A stretch of DNA of 16,207 nt from CAYWJA01 sp964458485 (GCA_964458485.1 CAYWJA010000036.1:1-16207), one strand, 5' to 3'. Positions 1-7,288 are shown, counted from the first letter of the stretch. The notes: a model not told the origin generated them from the sequence alone. A program made the numbers and translations.

Positions 1-1
1 A

Positions 2-1177
2 GGTCTCGACGCTCCTATTCTAAAAGTTTTGGATAGACTTCAATTTCATACACCTACCCCCATTCAGACTCAAGCTATACCCGATGGTCTCAGTGGAGAA
101 GATATTATTGGTGTTGCACAAACCGGTACAGGTAAAACACTGGCTTTTGGGCTACCCATTATTCAACGGCTCATTCGTCATGGCGGACGGGGGCTTATCT
201 TGCTACCCACGCGTGAACTAGCCATACAAGCCGAAGAAATGTTACACAAAATTGCCGGATCATTTGGACTGCGTACATCGGTAATTATTGGTGGCGCTCC
301 TATAAATCGTCAAATACGGAATCTTCGCAGAAATCCCCATGTAATTATCGGCACACCAGGGCGTATCATCGATCATATTGAAAAGAAAACAATAAACTTA
401 CGTGAAGTAAATATTTTAGTATTAGATGAAGCCGATCGCATGCTGGACATGGGATTTGAACCTCAGATTAGAAAAATTCTACATGTAGTACCCAAAGACC
501 GTCAGACTATGCTTTTTTCAGCCACAATGCCGAATAATATTGTAAAAATAGCTACTCAGTATATGAAGCAACCAACGCACGTGGAAGTAGCTCGCCAAGG
601 AAGCACGGCCGAAGGGGTGGATCAGAAAATTTATATTGTCGCACGAAATCAAAAAAGGCACTTACTGAAAATGATGCTAAAGCAATACAAAGATACTGTA
701 CTTATTTTTAGCCGCACTAAATATGGTACAAAAAAAATTTGCCGGGATATAAAGCGTATGAATTACACAGCAACAGAAATTCACTCAAATAGATCACTTC
801 CTCAGCGTAAACAAGCGTTAGAAGGTTTTAAAAAGGGAAAGTATCGCGTACTGGTAGCCACAGATATTGCAGCCCGTGGAATTGATGTACAGAACATTGC
901 CTTAGTAGTTAATTATGATATACCTGAGTATGCAGAGGACTACGTGCATCGCATTGGACGTACGGGACGAGCCGGGAAAAAAGGGCGTGCTATTACATTC
1001 ATTATGCCCAGTCAAAGCGATAAATTGAGGAAAATTGAACGCTTAATTAAGTCAAAATTACCAGAGACAGGATTACCTGAAGGATTACCTGCCCCTGAAC
1101 ACGAAGCCCCAAAAGCACATATGCAACGACGTGGTACACGCATGACGTTTAGTGCACGCAGGAGAAGGAGGGGGTAG
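2..1177 (+). CDS. DEAD-box ATP-dependent RNA helicase (RhlE-like), 5' end missing
   Basis: ATP-dependent RNA helicase expected to remodel RNA or ribonucleoprotein in the cytoplasm. The frame is open from base 2, so the gene begins outside the window; the TTG at base 29 falls inside the conserved N-terminal flank and is not the start. About 391 residues are visible. Motifs in order: the Q motif with PTPIQ (residues about 19-23), motif I AQTGTGKT (39-46), PTRELA (69-74), TPGR (118-121), DEAD (142-145), SAT (173-175), the second RecA domain with ATDIAARGID, and motif VI HRIGRTGR (316-323). The C-terminus is a short basic tail rich in Arg, ending in TAG, without a recognisable extra domain; such tails often bind RNA. 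The overall motif set is that of the RhlE/DeaD group; the exact subfamily cannot be fixed from the visible part. Confidence 0.95.
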   Translation, partial: GLDAPILKVLDRLQFHTPTPIQTQAIPDGLSGEDIIGVAQTGTGKTLAFGLPIIQRLIRHGGRGLILLPTRELAIQAEEMLHKIAGSFGLRTSVIIGGAPINRQIRNLRRNPHVIIGTPGRIIDHIEKKTINLREVNILVLDEADRMLDMGFEPQIRKILHVVPKDRQTMLFSATMPNNIVKIATQYMKQPTHVEVARQGSTAEGVDQKIYIVARNQKRHLLKMMLKQYKDTVLIFSRTKYGTKKICRDIKRMNYTATEIHSNRSLPQRKQALEGFKKGKYRVLVATDIAARGIDVQNIALVVNYDIPEYAEDYVHRIGRTGRAGKKGRAITFIMPSQSDKLRKIERLIKSKLPETGLPEGLPAPEHEAPKAHMQRRGTRMTFSARRRRRG

Positions 1178-1179
1178 AA

Positions 1180-1203
1180 ATATCTCAGATCTCAGAATTC
1201 AGA
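1180..1203 (+). repeat. Heptamer-built repeat, left copy of an inverted pair
   Basis: It starts two bases after the helicase stop codon and is built from about three degenerate copies of the heptamer TCTCAGA. The reverse complement occurs at 3354-3377 with 23 of 24 positions identical, so the two copies are inverted and enclose the 1352-3201 gene pair. Each copy lies directly 3' of the stop codon of the flanking gene, in the sense orientation of that gene. Confidence 0.7.
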
Positions 1204-1234
1204 TTCACTTTTTTAAAATTGGTATTAGTATTAT

Positions 1235-1252
1235 AAAACAATGGTTTTTTTT
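1235..1252 (+). terminator. Possible weak helicase terminator
   Basis: A short 5-bp stem (AAAAC, loop AATG, GTTTT) runs into eight T residues downstream of the helicase stop. The stem contains one G-C pair and is weak, so this is only a candidate. The rest of 1204-1284 shows no gene. Confidence 0.25.
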
Positions 1253-1284
1253 GAGACATGCACCCACGTCACCACAAGGCAAGC

Positions 1285-1320
1285 TTGAGACTTGAGACTT
1301 AAGCCTTTTTGTGATATAAT
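1285..1320 (+). promoter_or_regulatory. Promoter of the 1352-3201 gene pair
   Basis: TTGAGA at 1292-1297 is followed by a 17-bp spacer and a perfect TATAAT at 1315-1320. TTGAGAC occurs at 1251, 1285 and 1292, the last two in direct tandem, so the -35 box is part of a heptamer repeat that could also serve as an operator. The predicted transcript would start about 25 bases before the ATG at 1352. Confidence 0.65.
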
Positions 1321-1351
1321 TATAAGATAATTACATAAATATTATTATATA

Positions 1352-2071
1352 ATGACATCCTTGAATCAAAGCATGGAAATACCACCTATAGAGTCTGGAT
1401 TAAGAAAAAGGGTAGCTAAAGCACTTGATGAACCTGATGAAACATCAATAAAATTTGTTGATGGGATAGAAGTAAACTCGCTATGGATAGCAGATGTTCC
1501 TCTTAACAACATTCCTATTCATGTTTACCGTTCAAGCCAGTGGTCTTCTGATATAAAACCTGAAGACCCTGATGCTGGATATGGCAGGAAAATTGATGAC
1601 AAATTTAAACATAAGGCTACCTATTACACTATTAGAATTGGGATGAGTGAATACTACCCCGATGATCTAAAAGAGCTTTTGGAAAAAACATATCAGGAAC
1701 TTAAAAAAAGATATGGACTGGACGGCATATCTTTCAAAGATTCTGATGAATTATTTAGGAATCGTAATAAAAGTGCTGAAGATAAAGAAAGGTATGAGGA
1801 ACATAGCAGGTTGTCCTCTGCAATGATGGAAGAATTCAAAGCATTTGAAAATCAACAAGTAGATGATCATGAAAAAATTTCAGACCATATAATTACTTTT
1901 AAAAACCCTCTTGTTATATCGGATTATGATTATCAGACTCCTTTCAGTCAAACAGAGCATGGGATTAGGGATATCAGATATATTACCGAAGAAGAAATTG
2001 AAGGATTAAAAAGTAGAGGCTATGACGGTATTATATTTTTTCAATATAATTGGTTTATAACATTCTCTTAA
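1352..2071 (+). CDS. Unknown protein, weak ADP-ribosyltransferase-like C-terminus
   Basis: A 239-residue soluble protein without signal peptide or membrane segment, rich in acidic residues and lysine. I do not recognise the family with confidence. Residues about 184-190 (KNPLVIS) and about 221-228 (SRGYDGII), followed by an aromatic beta-strand-like end, resemble the closing strands of ART-PolyVal-type ADP-ribosyltransferase domains, where an NPL strand is followed later by a GYDGI strand. A strand with HVYRSSQW (about 57-64) could be the first ART strand. The usual catalytic glutamate after the last strand is not seen, so activity is doubtful. The start is the first ATG after a good promoter; no Shine-Dalgarno sequence is present. 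It is followed after 11 bases by the SGNH hydrolase gene, so the two are probably one transcript. Confidence 0.75.
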   Translation: MTSLNQSMEIPPIESGLRKRVAKALDEPDETSIKFVDGIEVNSLWIADVPLNNIPIHVYRSSQWSSDIKPEDPDAGYGRKIDDKFKHKATYYTIRIGMSEYYPDDLKELLEKTYQELKKRYGLDGISFKDSDELFRNRNKSAEDKERYEEHSRLSSAMMEEFKAFENQQVDDHEKISDHIITFKNPLVISDYDYQTPFSQTEHGIRDIRYITEEEIEGLKSRGYDGIIFFQYNWFITFS

Positions 2072-2082
2072 TATATAAATTA

Positions 2083-3201
2083 ATGAGAGAAAAAACACCT
2101 CAAAAACCACAGTCTAACCAGGAAATAGTAGAGCAGTCTGCTGCAAGAAGAGCTGCTTACACAAGACGATTTATGGATGCAAATGGTATAAATATGCAAA
2201 ACTTTATCGAAAGACTATCTAAAGCGCCTTTTAATATAAAAAATAATGAGTCAGATAAAAAGGATATTGATCCAAATAATGACCTAATCCTGACACGAGC
2301 TATTTATCAGTTACAAACTAGTCTTCAATTACCAAATGAAATAAATCGACAAGGCTGTGATGGAATGTTCGGCCCATATACATTTAAACGTTATGCAATT
2401 GCTATCGAATCACATCAAAAAAGATCTGCCCTTAGGTCGGAAATTAAACCACCTGTTAAACCGAAAACCGAAAACCAACCACCAAAAATCAGCCAGCCAA
2501 AAGAACAATTACCCGATCAACCTCATCTTTTGGTGGCACGAAATCATTTAAGTAAAGAATATAAGAGCTCTGAGGCATTTATTGCGGGTGATTCATTGGG
2601 AGTTTTTGCCTCAAGACATCTTGCACGAATGCAGGGTAAGGCTGACAGAAGTTTTTATACTAAACACAACTTTGTAAAAGGTGCCCGAAGACTTGTTTAC
2701 TATCCACCAGAACAATATCCAAAACGTAAAAAATGGGGCAGTGTTGAAAAAGAAGCAATGAGAGCCCTGGAGCAACCAGAATGCAAATTATTATACCTTA
2801 CAGGTGGCTATAACGATTTAACATCTGCTATACGCTGGGCTGGGAACAGAAGCCCGGAAGGACAAAGAAAGGCCTTAAAAAGAATTGTAGATAGTATAGT
2901 CTCAAGCTATAAACGAGTAATTAATAAAGCCCATTCAATGCAGCCTAAAAAAGAAGTGGTTCTGCTTACATTAAATCATCAAAAAGCCGGCAAAAGACGT
3001 CCAAAATGGATGACCCCGCAATTACAAAAACTAGTAAAAGAAGGTACTGATATGATTAATCACGGAATTTATAGTGAATCCGGCGCTGATATGATTGTTG
3101 AAACAAATAATTTAGATCCCGAATACCACAAAGGAGGTGATGGACTTCATTGGTCATCCAGAGGCGCAAAAGAAATTATTAAGGCTACTGAGCTTGCCTA
3201 A
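2083..3201 (+). CDS. SGNH/GDSL-type hydrolase with a peptidoglycan-binding-like domain
   Basis: A 372-residue protein. Residues about 60-105 hold a peptidoglycan-binding-like helical repeat: an Asp-rich opening, AIYQLQTSLQL, then CDGMFGPYTFKRYA, matching the pattern of an fQ..l...DG.FGp.T module. A Pro/Lys/Gln-rich linker follows (about 120-150). The C-terminal half is an SGNH hydrolase: block I GDSLG with Ser171, block III GGYND with Asn244, and block V DGLHWS with Asp353 and His356, so the catalytic Ser-Asp-His set is complete. Such enzymes cleave esters, for example acetyl groups on sugars or cell-wall polymers; the substrate is not determinable here. No signal peptide or membrane anchor is visible, which is odd for a wall enzyme. 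An in-frame TTG at 2050 would overlap the upstream gene; the ATG at 2083, 11 bases after that gene's stop, is preferred. The first gene of the pair is at 1352. Confidence 0.85.
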   Translation: MREKTPQKPQSNQEIVEQSAARRAAYTRRFMDANGINMQNFIERLSKAPFNIKNNESDKKDIDPNNDLILTRAIYQLQTSLQLPNEINRQGCDGMFGPYTFKRYAIAIESHQKRSALRSEIKPPVKPKTENQPPKISQPKEQLPDQPHLLVARNHLSKEYKSSEAFIAGDSLGVFASRHLARMQGKADRSFYTKHNFVKGARRLVYYPPEQYPKRKKWGSVEKEAMRALEQPECKLLYLTGGYNDLTSAIRWAGNRSPEGQRKALKRIVDSIVSSYKRVINKAHSMQPKKEVVLLTLNHQKAGKRRPKWMTPQLQKLVKEGTDMINHGIYSESGADMIVETNNLDPEYHKGGDGLHWSSRGAKEIIKATELA

Positions 3202-3284
3202 ATATTTCATCAGATTTCTGATTCGATTTTCCATCTTGCATTTTTGCATTTATCATTTTGTCTGCAATGAAAGGGTGTTCCCCT

Positions 3285-3324
3285 GTTTGTCATCCCTCCC
3301 GCCAAGGCGGGAAGGATGACAAAC
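3285..3324. repeat. Palindromic REP-like element between convergent genes
   Basis: Two 19-base arms (3285-3303 and 3306-3324) separated by AA match at 18 of 19 positions, with a GC-rich core CCCGCC/GGCGGG. It would form a very stable hairpin in DNA or in RNA of either strand. It lies between the end of the SGNH hydrolase gene (+) and the end of the membrane protein gene (-), so it may block read-through both ways; no T-run follows on either strand. The GTCATCC...GGATGAC type of palindrome is a commonly dispersed bacterial repeat. The rest of 3202-3353 shows no gene. Confidence 0.75.
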
Positions 3325-3353
3325 GGTAAAAAAATCAAATCTGGTATCTAAGT

Positions 3354-3377
3354 TCTGAGTTCTGAGATCTGAGATAT
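3354..3377 (-). repeat. Heptamer-built repeat, right copy of an inverted pair
   Basis: This is the reverse complement of 1180-1203 with one mismatch. It abuts the TGA stop of the membrane protein gene, sharing its last base, and the heptamer series (TCTCAGA, TCTCAGA, ACTCAGA, ACTTAGA in the - sense) extends to about 3347. Confidence 0.7.
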
Positions 3378-3937
3378 CATTCATCATCTCCAAAAAAGCT
3401 GGACACAACAAAGGCGACAGCAGGCAAAGAAAACCACACGTTATAATTATTAATCATGAGTCGCACCAGTTTAGATTCCTGGTAAATTGAAAGTACAGCT
3501 TTATTCATAATAACACTGCTTTCATTAACAAGAGATACTCCTGATGCATACATTAAAATTGTGCTTGTAATAAGGCCGGCACTAAGTACTCCATATGCCA
3601 TTGCCAGCATTATCCGCATTGTGATGGAGGAAGATGGAGCTACATTGATATTAAACTTACCACGGGTCGTAATAAGAACTATACAAAGTACAAAAATTGC
3701 TATTTTAATAAGAACCAAATTTCCTTCACTACTGCTAAAGTCAAAAGCCTTAACTGCTGGATTCTTACCTAAAAAATAAAGATCAATTAAATTGCTAACG
3801 CCATCTGCAGCAAGTATTGCTATGTAAGTACTGATTATTACTTTTATACTCTGATTTCGGCCAATAATAAACGTATAGGCTATTATAACCGTAAAGAATA
3901 CTATAACGAAGAGGTCCCAGCTTAGATTAATCTCCAT
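3377..3937 (-). CDS. Small multi-pass membrane protein, possibly CvpA-like
   Basis: A 186-residue integral membrane protein with about four hydrophobic segments: residues about 7-25, 31-50, 74-93 and 105-130, with a further hydrophobic stretch near 167-182 and an acidic end (GDDE). The first helix begins after WD at residues 7-8, and the protein has a polar Asp in the second helix region (LAADGV), a loose similarity to the CvpA/colicin V production family; the match is not strong enough to name it. No enzyme motif is visible. The ATG at 3937 has no clear Shine-Dalgarno sequence. It has its own promoter (4002-4030), giving a leader of roughly 55-60 bases, so it is probably expressed independently of the two paralogs upstream on the same strand. 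Confidence 0.75.
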   Translation of the reverse strand: MEINLSWDLFVIVFFTVIIAYTFIIGRNQSIKVIISTYIAILAADGVSNLIDLYFLGKNPAVKAFDFSSSEGNLVLIKIAIFVLCIVLITTRGKFNINVAPSSSITMRIMLAMAYGVLSAGLITSTILMYASGVSLVNESSVIMNKAVLSIYQESKLVRLMINNYNVWFSLPAVAFVVSSFFGDDE

Positions 3938-4001
3938 ATTCTAATTCAATTTTGTATTTATTTTTAGAGAGTCCCCCATTCAGAGATGGTTGACTAAAAA
4001 A

Positions 4002-4030
4002 ATTATACAACAGCTGTTTTTGTAATGCAA
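4002..4030 (-). promoter_or_regulatory. Promoter of the membrane protein gene
   Basis: On the - strand TTGCAT (4025-4030) is followed by a 17-bp spacer and a perfect TATAAT (4002-4007). The same TTGCAT-17-TATAAT layout precedes the 6173 gene, suggesting both use the housekeeping sigma factor. Confidence 0.65.
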
Positions 4031-4060
4031 ATGCTTTTTCTAATTGATTATTACTTGGTA

Positions 4061-5098
4061 CTATCCATCAAACCTCTTAGACATACTTAATATATAATCT
4101 CTAAATTTCACCACATAAGCATCTGTTATCCGTGCACCACCGCCTTTATATTTATAATATTCTCTCAGTGCCTTACCAATTAAAGCATCACGATTAAACT
4201 TCTGTAGTCGAATAGCTCTAGGCTTTCCATTGTAGTATCTCCGAAAAGCTCCACTAGCGACAAAATTATCGAATATCTCCTGCTTAGTCCAATTATGATC
4301 TACTTCGATCCCATAACCTTCTAAAAATCTATACATAACGTAAGCATTAACTCCCCTTTTAGACATATGTCTTCGAATTTCTGTACCATCCATGCTATCA
4401 CTCTGATAATCTTTAAATCTTTTTAAATATCTTGTCATTTCCCTCTTCATATGTGCCGGACTCCCAGGGGAAGAATCCTTAGTATGATAACGCGAAAAAG
4501 ATACTATACCTGATCTTTCTAGCTTAATTGGATTTGAATGAAATGTTAAAAAATTATAATTCTTTAGTTCTGCAAACTCTCTCGACATACCACCTACAAC
4601 CACCAATTTATTTCCTTTGTAATAAAATCCAGTATGCTTACTAAGAGGGCGAGTGAATTGTGATCTTAGCTTATAGATTGTCCAATTTTGTTCAACCTGC
4701 ATATTACTTCTACCAAGCCCATACTTCAGCATATTATAAAGCAAATATCTTTCTTTTGGATTTCTTTTTACCTTCAGGAAGTAAGTTAATTCCTTTTGTT
4801 GTATCGGCGCCAAATGCTCCCTATGCTCCTTTCGCCTTGCAGCACGTTGTAGTTTTCTTAAGGTAGCTTGGGCATCTTCTACATCACGTTTTGCTTCTTT
4901 TATTTTACCTTGTACATCTGGCTTACTAGCACTTTTTTCTTTTGTTCGCTTTACTTCCGGTGCACGTCTTTTTTGCTCCTGTGGAATCCTGGGAACACCT
5001 GAAGACTGCGGCAAGCTTGATGATGACTTACTGCTCAGTCTTCTATTTATAAAATTTCCCTTAAGTGAATTGTAAAAATAATTATATCTAGTGTTCAT
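4061..5098 (-). CDS. Unknown protein, second of two tandem paralogs
   Basis: A 345-residue basic protein of a family I do not recognise. It aligns along its whole length with the neighbour at 5118-6173. Layout: an N-terminal MNTxYNYF start and a Ser/Lys/Arg-rich low-complexity stretch (about 20-60), a Lys/Arg/Glu-rich coiled-coil-like helix (about 62-95), then a conserved globular part. Within it the motif Y-hh-Y-x4-YG followed by NW occurs twice: around YLLYNMLKYG with EQNW, and around YVMYRFLEGYG with DHNW. Between them lies a conserved SPGSP segment followed by RYLKRF. No signal peptide, membrane helix or known catalytic motif. An ATG ten codons upstream (5128) is rejected because it would overlap the previous gene and is absent from the paralog; 5098 aligns with the start of the paralog. 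It probably shares that gene's transcript, with 19 bases between them. Confidence 0.8.
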   Translation of the reverse strand: MNTRYNYFYNSLKGNFINRRLSSKSSSSLPQSSGVPRIPQEQKRRAPEVKRTKEKSASKPDVQGKIKEAKRDVEDAQATLRKLQRAARRKEHREHLAPIQQKELTYFLKVKRNPKERYLLYNMLKYGLGRSNMQVEQNWTIYKLRSQFTRPLSKHTGFYYKGNKLVVVGGMSREFAELKNYNFLTFHSNPIKLERSGIVSFSRYHTKDSSPGSPAHMKREMTRYLKRFKDYQSDSMDGTEIRRHMSKRGVNAYVMYRFLEGYGIEVDHNWTKQEIFDNFVASGAFRRYYNGKPRAIRLQKFNRDALIGKALREYYKYKGGGARITDAYVVKFRDYILSMSKRFDG

Positions 5099-5117
5099 AA
5101 TATATTTATAATGTACA

Positions 5118-6173
5118 TTAATCCTCAAACCCCTTAGACAATTTTAATATTTTATCCCTCATGCTAACTACAAATGCATCTGTCACCTGCGTGCCAATAC
5201 CACTGTATTTAACATATTCTTTAAGAATTACCTTAAGGGTAGCATCACGATCAGCCCTATATATTTTTGCAGTTCTGGCTTTACCTGTATACCATCTTTT
5301 AAGTGCTCCACTCCCCGCCAAATTATCTAATATTTCCTGCCTACTCCAATTGTGGTCTACTTCACATCCATAACTTTCCATAAACCTATACATAACATAT
5401 GTCTGAAGGCCTCTAGTAGCCATGCGTTTTCTGATTGTAGCAAGATCAATACTATCGCTCTGGTACTCATTAAATCTTTTTAAGTATCTAGCCATATCTC
5501 TCTTTAGTTGACCAGGGCTACCAGGGGAAGAATCCTTACTGTGATAAGGTGAATCCTCTATTGTACCTGAATTCCTTATTTTACTAGGATTAGAATGAAA
5601 TACTAAAAAGCTATAATCTTTATGTCTAGAGGAATATTTTGGAGTATGCTTTATTACCAACGTATTACCATCGTAATAAAATCCTGTATGCTTACTACGC
5701 TGCTTAGTAAATTGTCTTTTTAGTTTAAAAATATTCCAATTCTGTTCAACCTGCATATTACTTTTACCAAGGCCATATTTAAGCATATTATAAAGCAAAT
5801 ACCTTTCTTTTGGGTTTCTTCCTTCCTTTAAAAAATAGTTTAATTCTTTTTGTTGTATCGGGCTCAGTGACTCTCTGTTTTTTCTACTTTCTCTATTTTT
5901 TAATTCCTGCAACTTTCTTAGTGCAGCATGGGATTCTTCCAGCTTACGTTGCGCTGCTTTTATTCTGGCATTCACATCTAAGCTATCGGATTTACTACGA
6001 ACACTTTTTTTTAGCTCCTCAGCTTTTTCTAAACGCGCACCATTTTTTTGTGTCTGTGAAATTTTAGAGCCTGCAGACTTCGCAAAGCTTGATGCTGCCT
6101 TACTACTTAGCCTTCTAAAAACAAAACAAACATCTTTATATGAATTTTTGAAATAGTTATAATAAGTATTCAT
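5118..6173 (-). CDS. Unknown protein, first of two tandem paralogs
   Basis: A 351-residue basic protein, paralog of the gene directly downstream; the family is not recognised. It shares the MNTYYNYF start, a Ser-rich stretch, a charged coiled-coil-like helix (about 68-100), and two copies of a helical YG...NW unit (YLLYNMLKYG with EQNW; YVMYRFMESYG with DHNW). The repeated unit, the abundance of Lys/Arg and the lack of enzyme motifs would suit nucleic-acid or protein binding, but that is inference. The two genes differ most in the N-terminal low-complexity part and are most alike in the duplicated motifs, which points to an old duplication with functional constraint on the globular part. The start follows a strong promoter (6198-6226) after about 25 bases. 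Confidence 0.8.
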   Translation of the reverse strand: MNTYYNYFKNSYKDVCFVFRRLSSKAASSFAKSAGSKISQTQKNGARLEKAEELKKSVRSKSDSLDVNARIKAAQRKLEESHAALRKLQELKNRESRKNRESLSPIQQKELNYFLKEGRNPKERYLLYNMLKYGLGKSNMQVEQNWNIFKLKRQFTKQRSKHTGFYYDGNTLVIKHTPKYSSRHKDYSFLVFHSNPSKIRNSGTIEDSPYHSKDSSPGSPGQLKRDMARYLKRFNEYQSDSIDLATIRKRMATRGLQTYVMYRFMESYGCEVDHNWSRQEILDNLAGSGALKRWYTGKARTAKIYRADRDATLKVILKEYVKYSGIGTQVTDAFVVSMRDKILKLSKGFED

Positions 6174-6197
6174 GACATATTTTAAAATTATCTTATT

Positions 6198-6226
6198 ATT
6201 ATAGCATAAAAAGGCTTAAAATGCAA
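6198..6226 (-). promoter_or_regulatory. Promoter of the tandem paralog operon
   Basis: On the - strand TTGCAT (6221-6226), a 17-bp spacer and a perfect TATAAT (6198-6203) stand upstream of the ATG at 6173. The predicted leader is about 20 bases. Confidence 0.7.
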
Positions 6227-6258
6227 GAATAAAACTACCAAATTAAAACAAAAAGCTA

Positions 6259-6264
6259 TATAAT
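6259..6264 (+). promoter_or_regulatory. -10 box for the radical SAM operon
   Basis: A perfect TATAAT lies 31 bases before the ATG at 6296, divergent from the paralog promoter. No convincing -35 box is found 16-18 bp upstream, so only the -10 element is claimed. Confidence 0.4.
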
Positions 6265-6295
6265 ATCTTCCCGTAAAAGGTTATAAAAAATATTA

Positions 6296-7126
6296 ATGAA
6301 AATAATTTGTTCAAAAAAATTCGCAAATGGAGCAGTTTACCTACTAAAAACATCTGGAGGTAATTTAGTTGAAGCTACAGATACATTTTTACCTTACGAA
6401 ACTATAAAGGCTGTAAAACGTAAAACTAATATTCTACCATCGCACAACCTAGGAAGCAGAAAAGACAGGTGGATGATTGGAATTTCTACTATGTCTGGAT
6501 GTAGTGTTAAGTGCAAATTTTGTGCTGTTGCAAAAATCCCTCATATCAAAACCCTGAGCGCAGACGAAATGGTTGAGCAGGTAGATTTTATTTTAAGTAA
6601 AAATAAAAAATGTGACCCATTTAAGGCAAAAGAATTTAGAGTGCTTTTTACACGAATGGGAGAGCCCGCTTTGAATACAAAAGAAACTTTAAGGGCAATA
6701 TCTAAATTGAATAAAAAATTCCCACATGTTACAATAGCAATATCTACTATAGGGGTAAATAATGAGTTTGCAGAGGAGCTATTAAAACTTCGTAATAAGA
6801 GTGGTAAAGATTATATCCAAATGCAATTCTCTATACATTCCACAAGCGAAAAAGACAGGGACTATTTGCAACCCTATAAAGACAAAATGGACTTTGCCGA
6901 AATTAATGATTATGCTAAAAAATGGGTGAAGAAAGGTTATAGAAAAGTAACACTTAACTTCACTATTACCAGAAAGGAAGACAGAAAATTTGAATTCGAT
7001 ATTAAAAATTTAAAAAAACACTTTGATCCTAAATATTTCTTTATTAAGATCTCGCCACTTAACGAGAATGTACACTCAAAAGAAGAGCAACTAAAAGGTC
7101 TGGTTAAAGAAAAAAATATAGCCTAA
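6296..7126 (+). CDS. RlmN/Cfr-like radical SAM protein, main part without its C-terminal cysteine
   Basis: A 276-residue radical SAM enzyme related to RlmN/Cfr, which methylate C2 or C8 of adenine in 23S rRNA. The cluster-binding CX3CX2C motif is C69, C73 and C76. RMGEPALN (120-127) corresponds to the GMGEP SAM-binding motif, and IAISTIG (about 142-148) and MQFSIHS (about 176-182) match RlmN core strands. Two departures matter. The residue matching catalytic Cys118 of E. coli RlmN, seven before the first cluster Cys, is Gly62. The usual C-terminal AACGQ segment with the methyl-carrying Cys355 is absent here but appears in the next small ORF, 10 bases downstream in another frame. RlmN's N-terminal accessory domain is also lacking (family about 350-380 residues). 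It may therefore be a divergent subfamily, a two-piece enzyme, or a broken gene. First gene of a + strand operon. Confidence 0.85.
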   Translation: MKIICSKKFANGAVYLLKTSGGNLVEATDTFLPYETIKAVKRKTNILPSHNLGSRKDRWMIGISTMSGCSVKCKFCAVAKIPHIKTLSADEMVEQVDFILSKNKKCDPFKAKEFRVLFTRMGEPALNTKETLRAISKLNKKFPHVTIAISTIGVNNEFAEELLKLRNKSGKDYIQMQFSIHSTSEKDRDYLQPYKDKMDFAEINDYAKKWVKKGYRKVTLNFTITRKEDRKFEFDIKNLKKHFDPKYFFIKISPLNENVHSKEEQLKGLVKEKNIA

Positions 7127-7136
7127 GTAATATAAT

Positions 7137-7286
7137 ATGAATAAAGAAAACTACACAAACCAAATATTAGACGAATTAAATGAAGCAGGATATGACGCTG
7201 CAGTTGCTATTGCTACAGAGGCAGAAGTAAAAGCTCAGGCTGCCTGCGGGCAAATATCCCTTCTTAATAAACAGGTATCTAAATAA
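7137..7286 (+). CDS. Small ORF carrying the RlmN-type AACGQ C-terminal segment
   Basis: A 49-residue product starting at ATG 7137 and ending at TAA 7284-7286. Its residues 31-40 read VKAQAACGQI, the hallmark C-terminal segment of RlmN/Cfr, where the cysteine (here Cys37) carries the methyl group to be transferred. The preceding part (QILDELNEAGYDAAVAI) matches the helix-strand that normally leads into this motif. It therefore completes the radical SAM protein encoded just upstream, from which it is separated by 10 bases and a change of frame. It could be translated by reinitiation and dock onto the main part, or it could be the tail of a gene broken by an indel. The next gene starts 2 bases after its stop. 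Confidence 0.7.
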   Translation: MNKENYTNQILDELNEAGYDAAVAIATEAEVKAQAACGQISLLNKQVSK

Positions 7287-7288
7287 AT

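Noticed and set aside
2357..3319. Short + strand frames at 2357-2551 and 3137-3319
   Set aside because: Both overlap the SGNH hydrolase gene in another frame; the second continues into the palindromic repeat.
7110..7139. Programmed frameshift at the A7 run joining the two radical SAM pieces
   Set aside because: After the run the +1 frame meets TAG at 7119 and TAA at 7128, and the -1 frame meets TGA at 7138, so slippage there cannot produce the joined protein.
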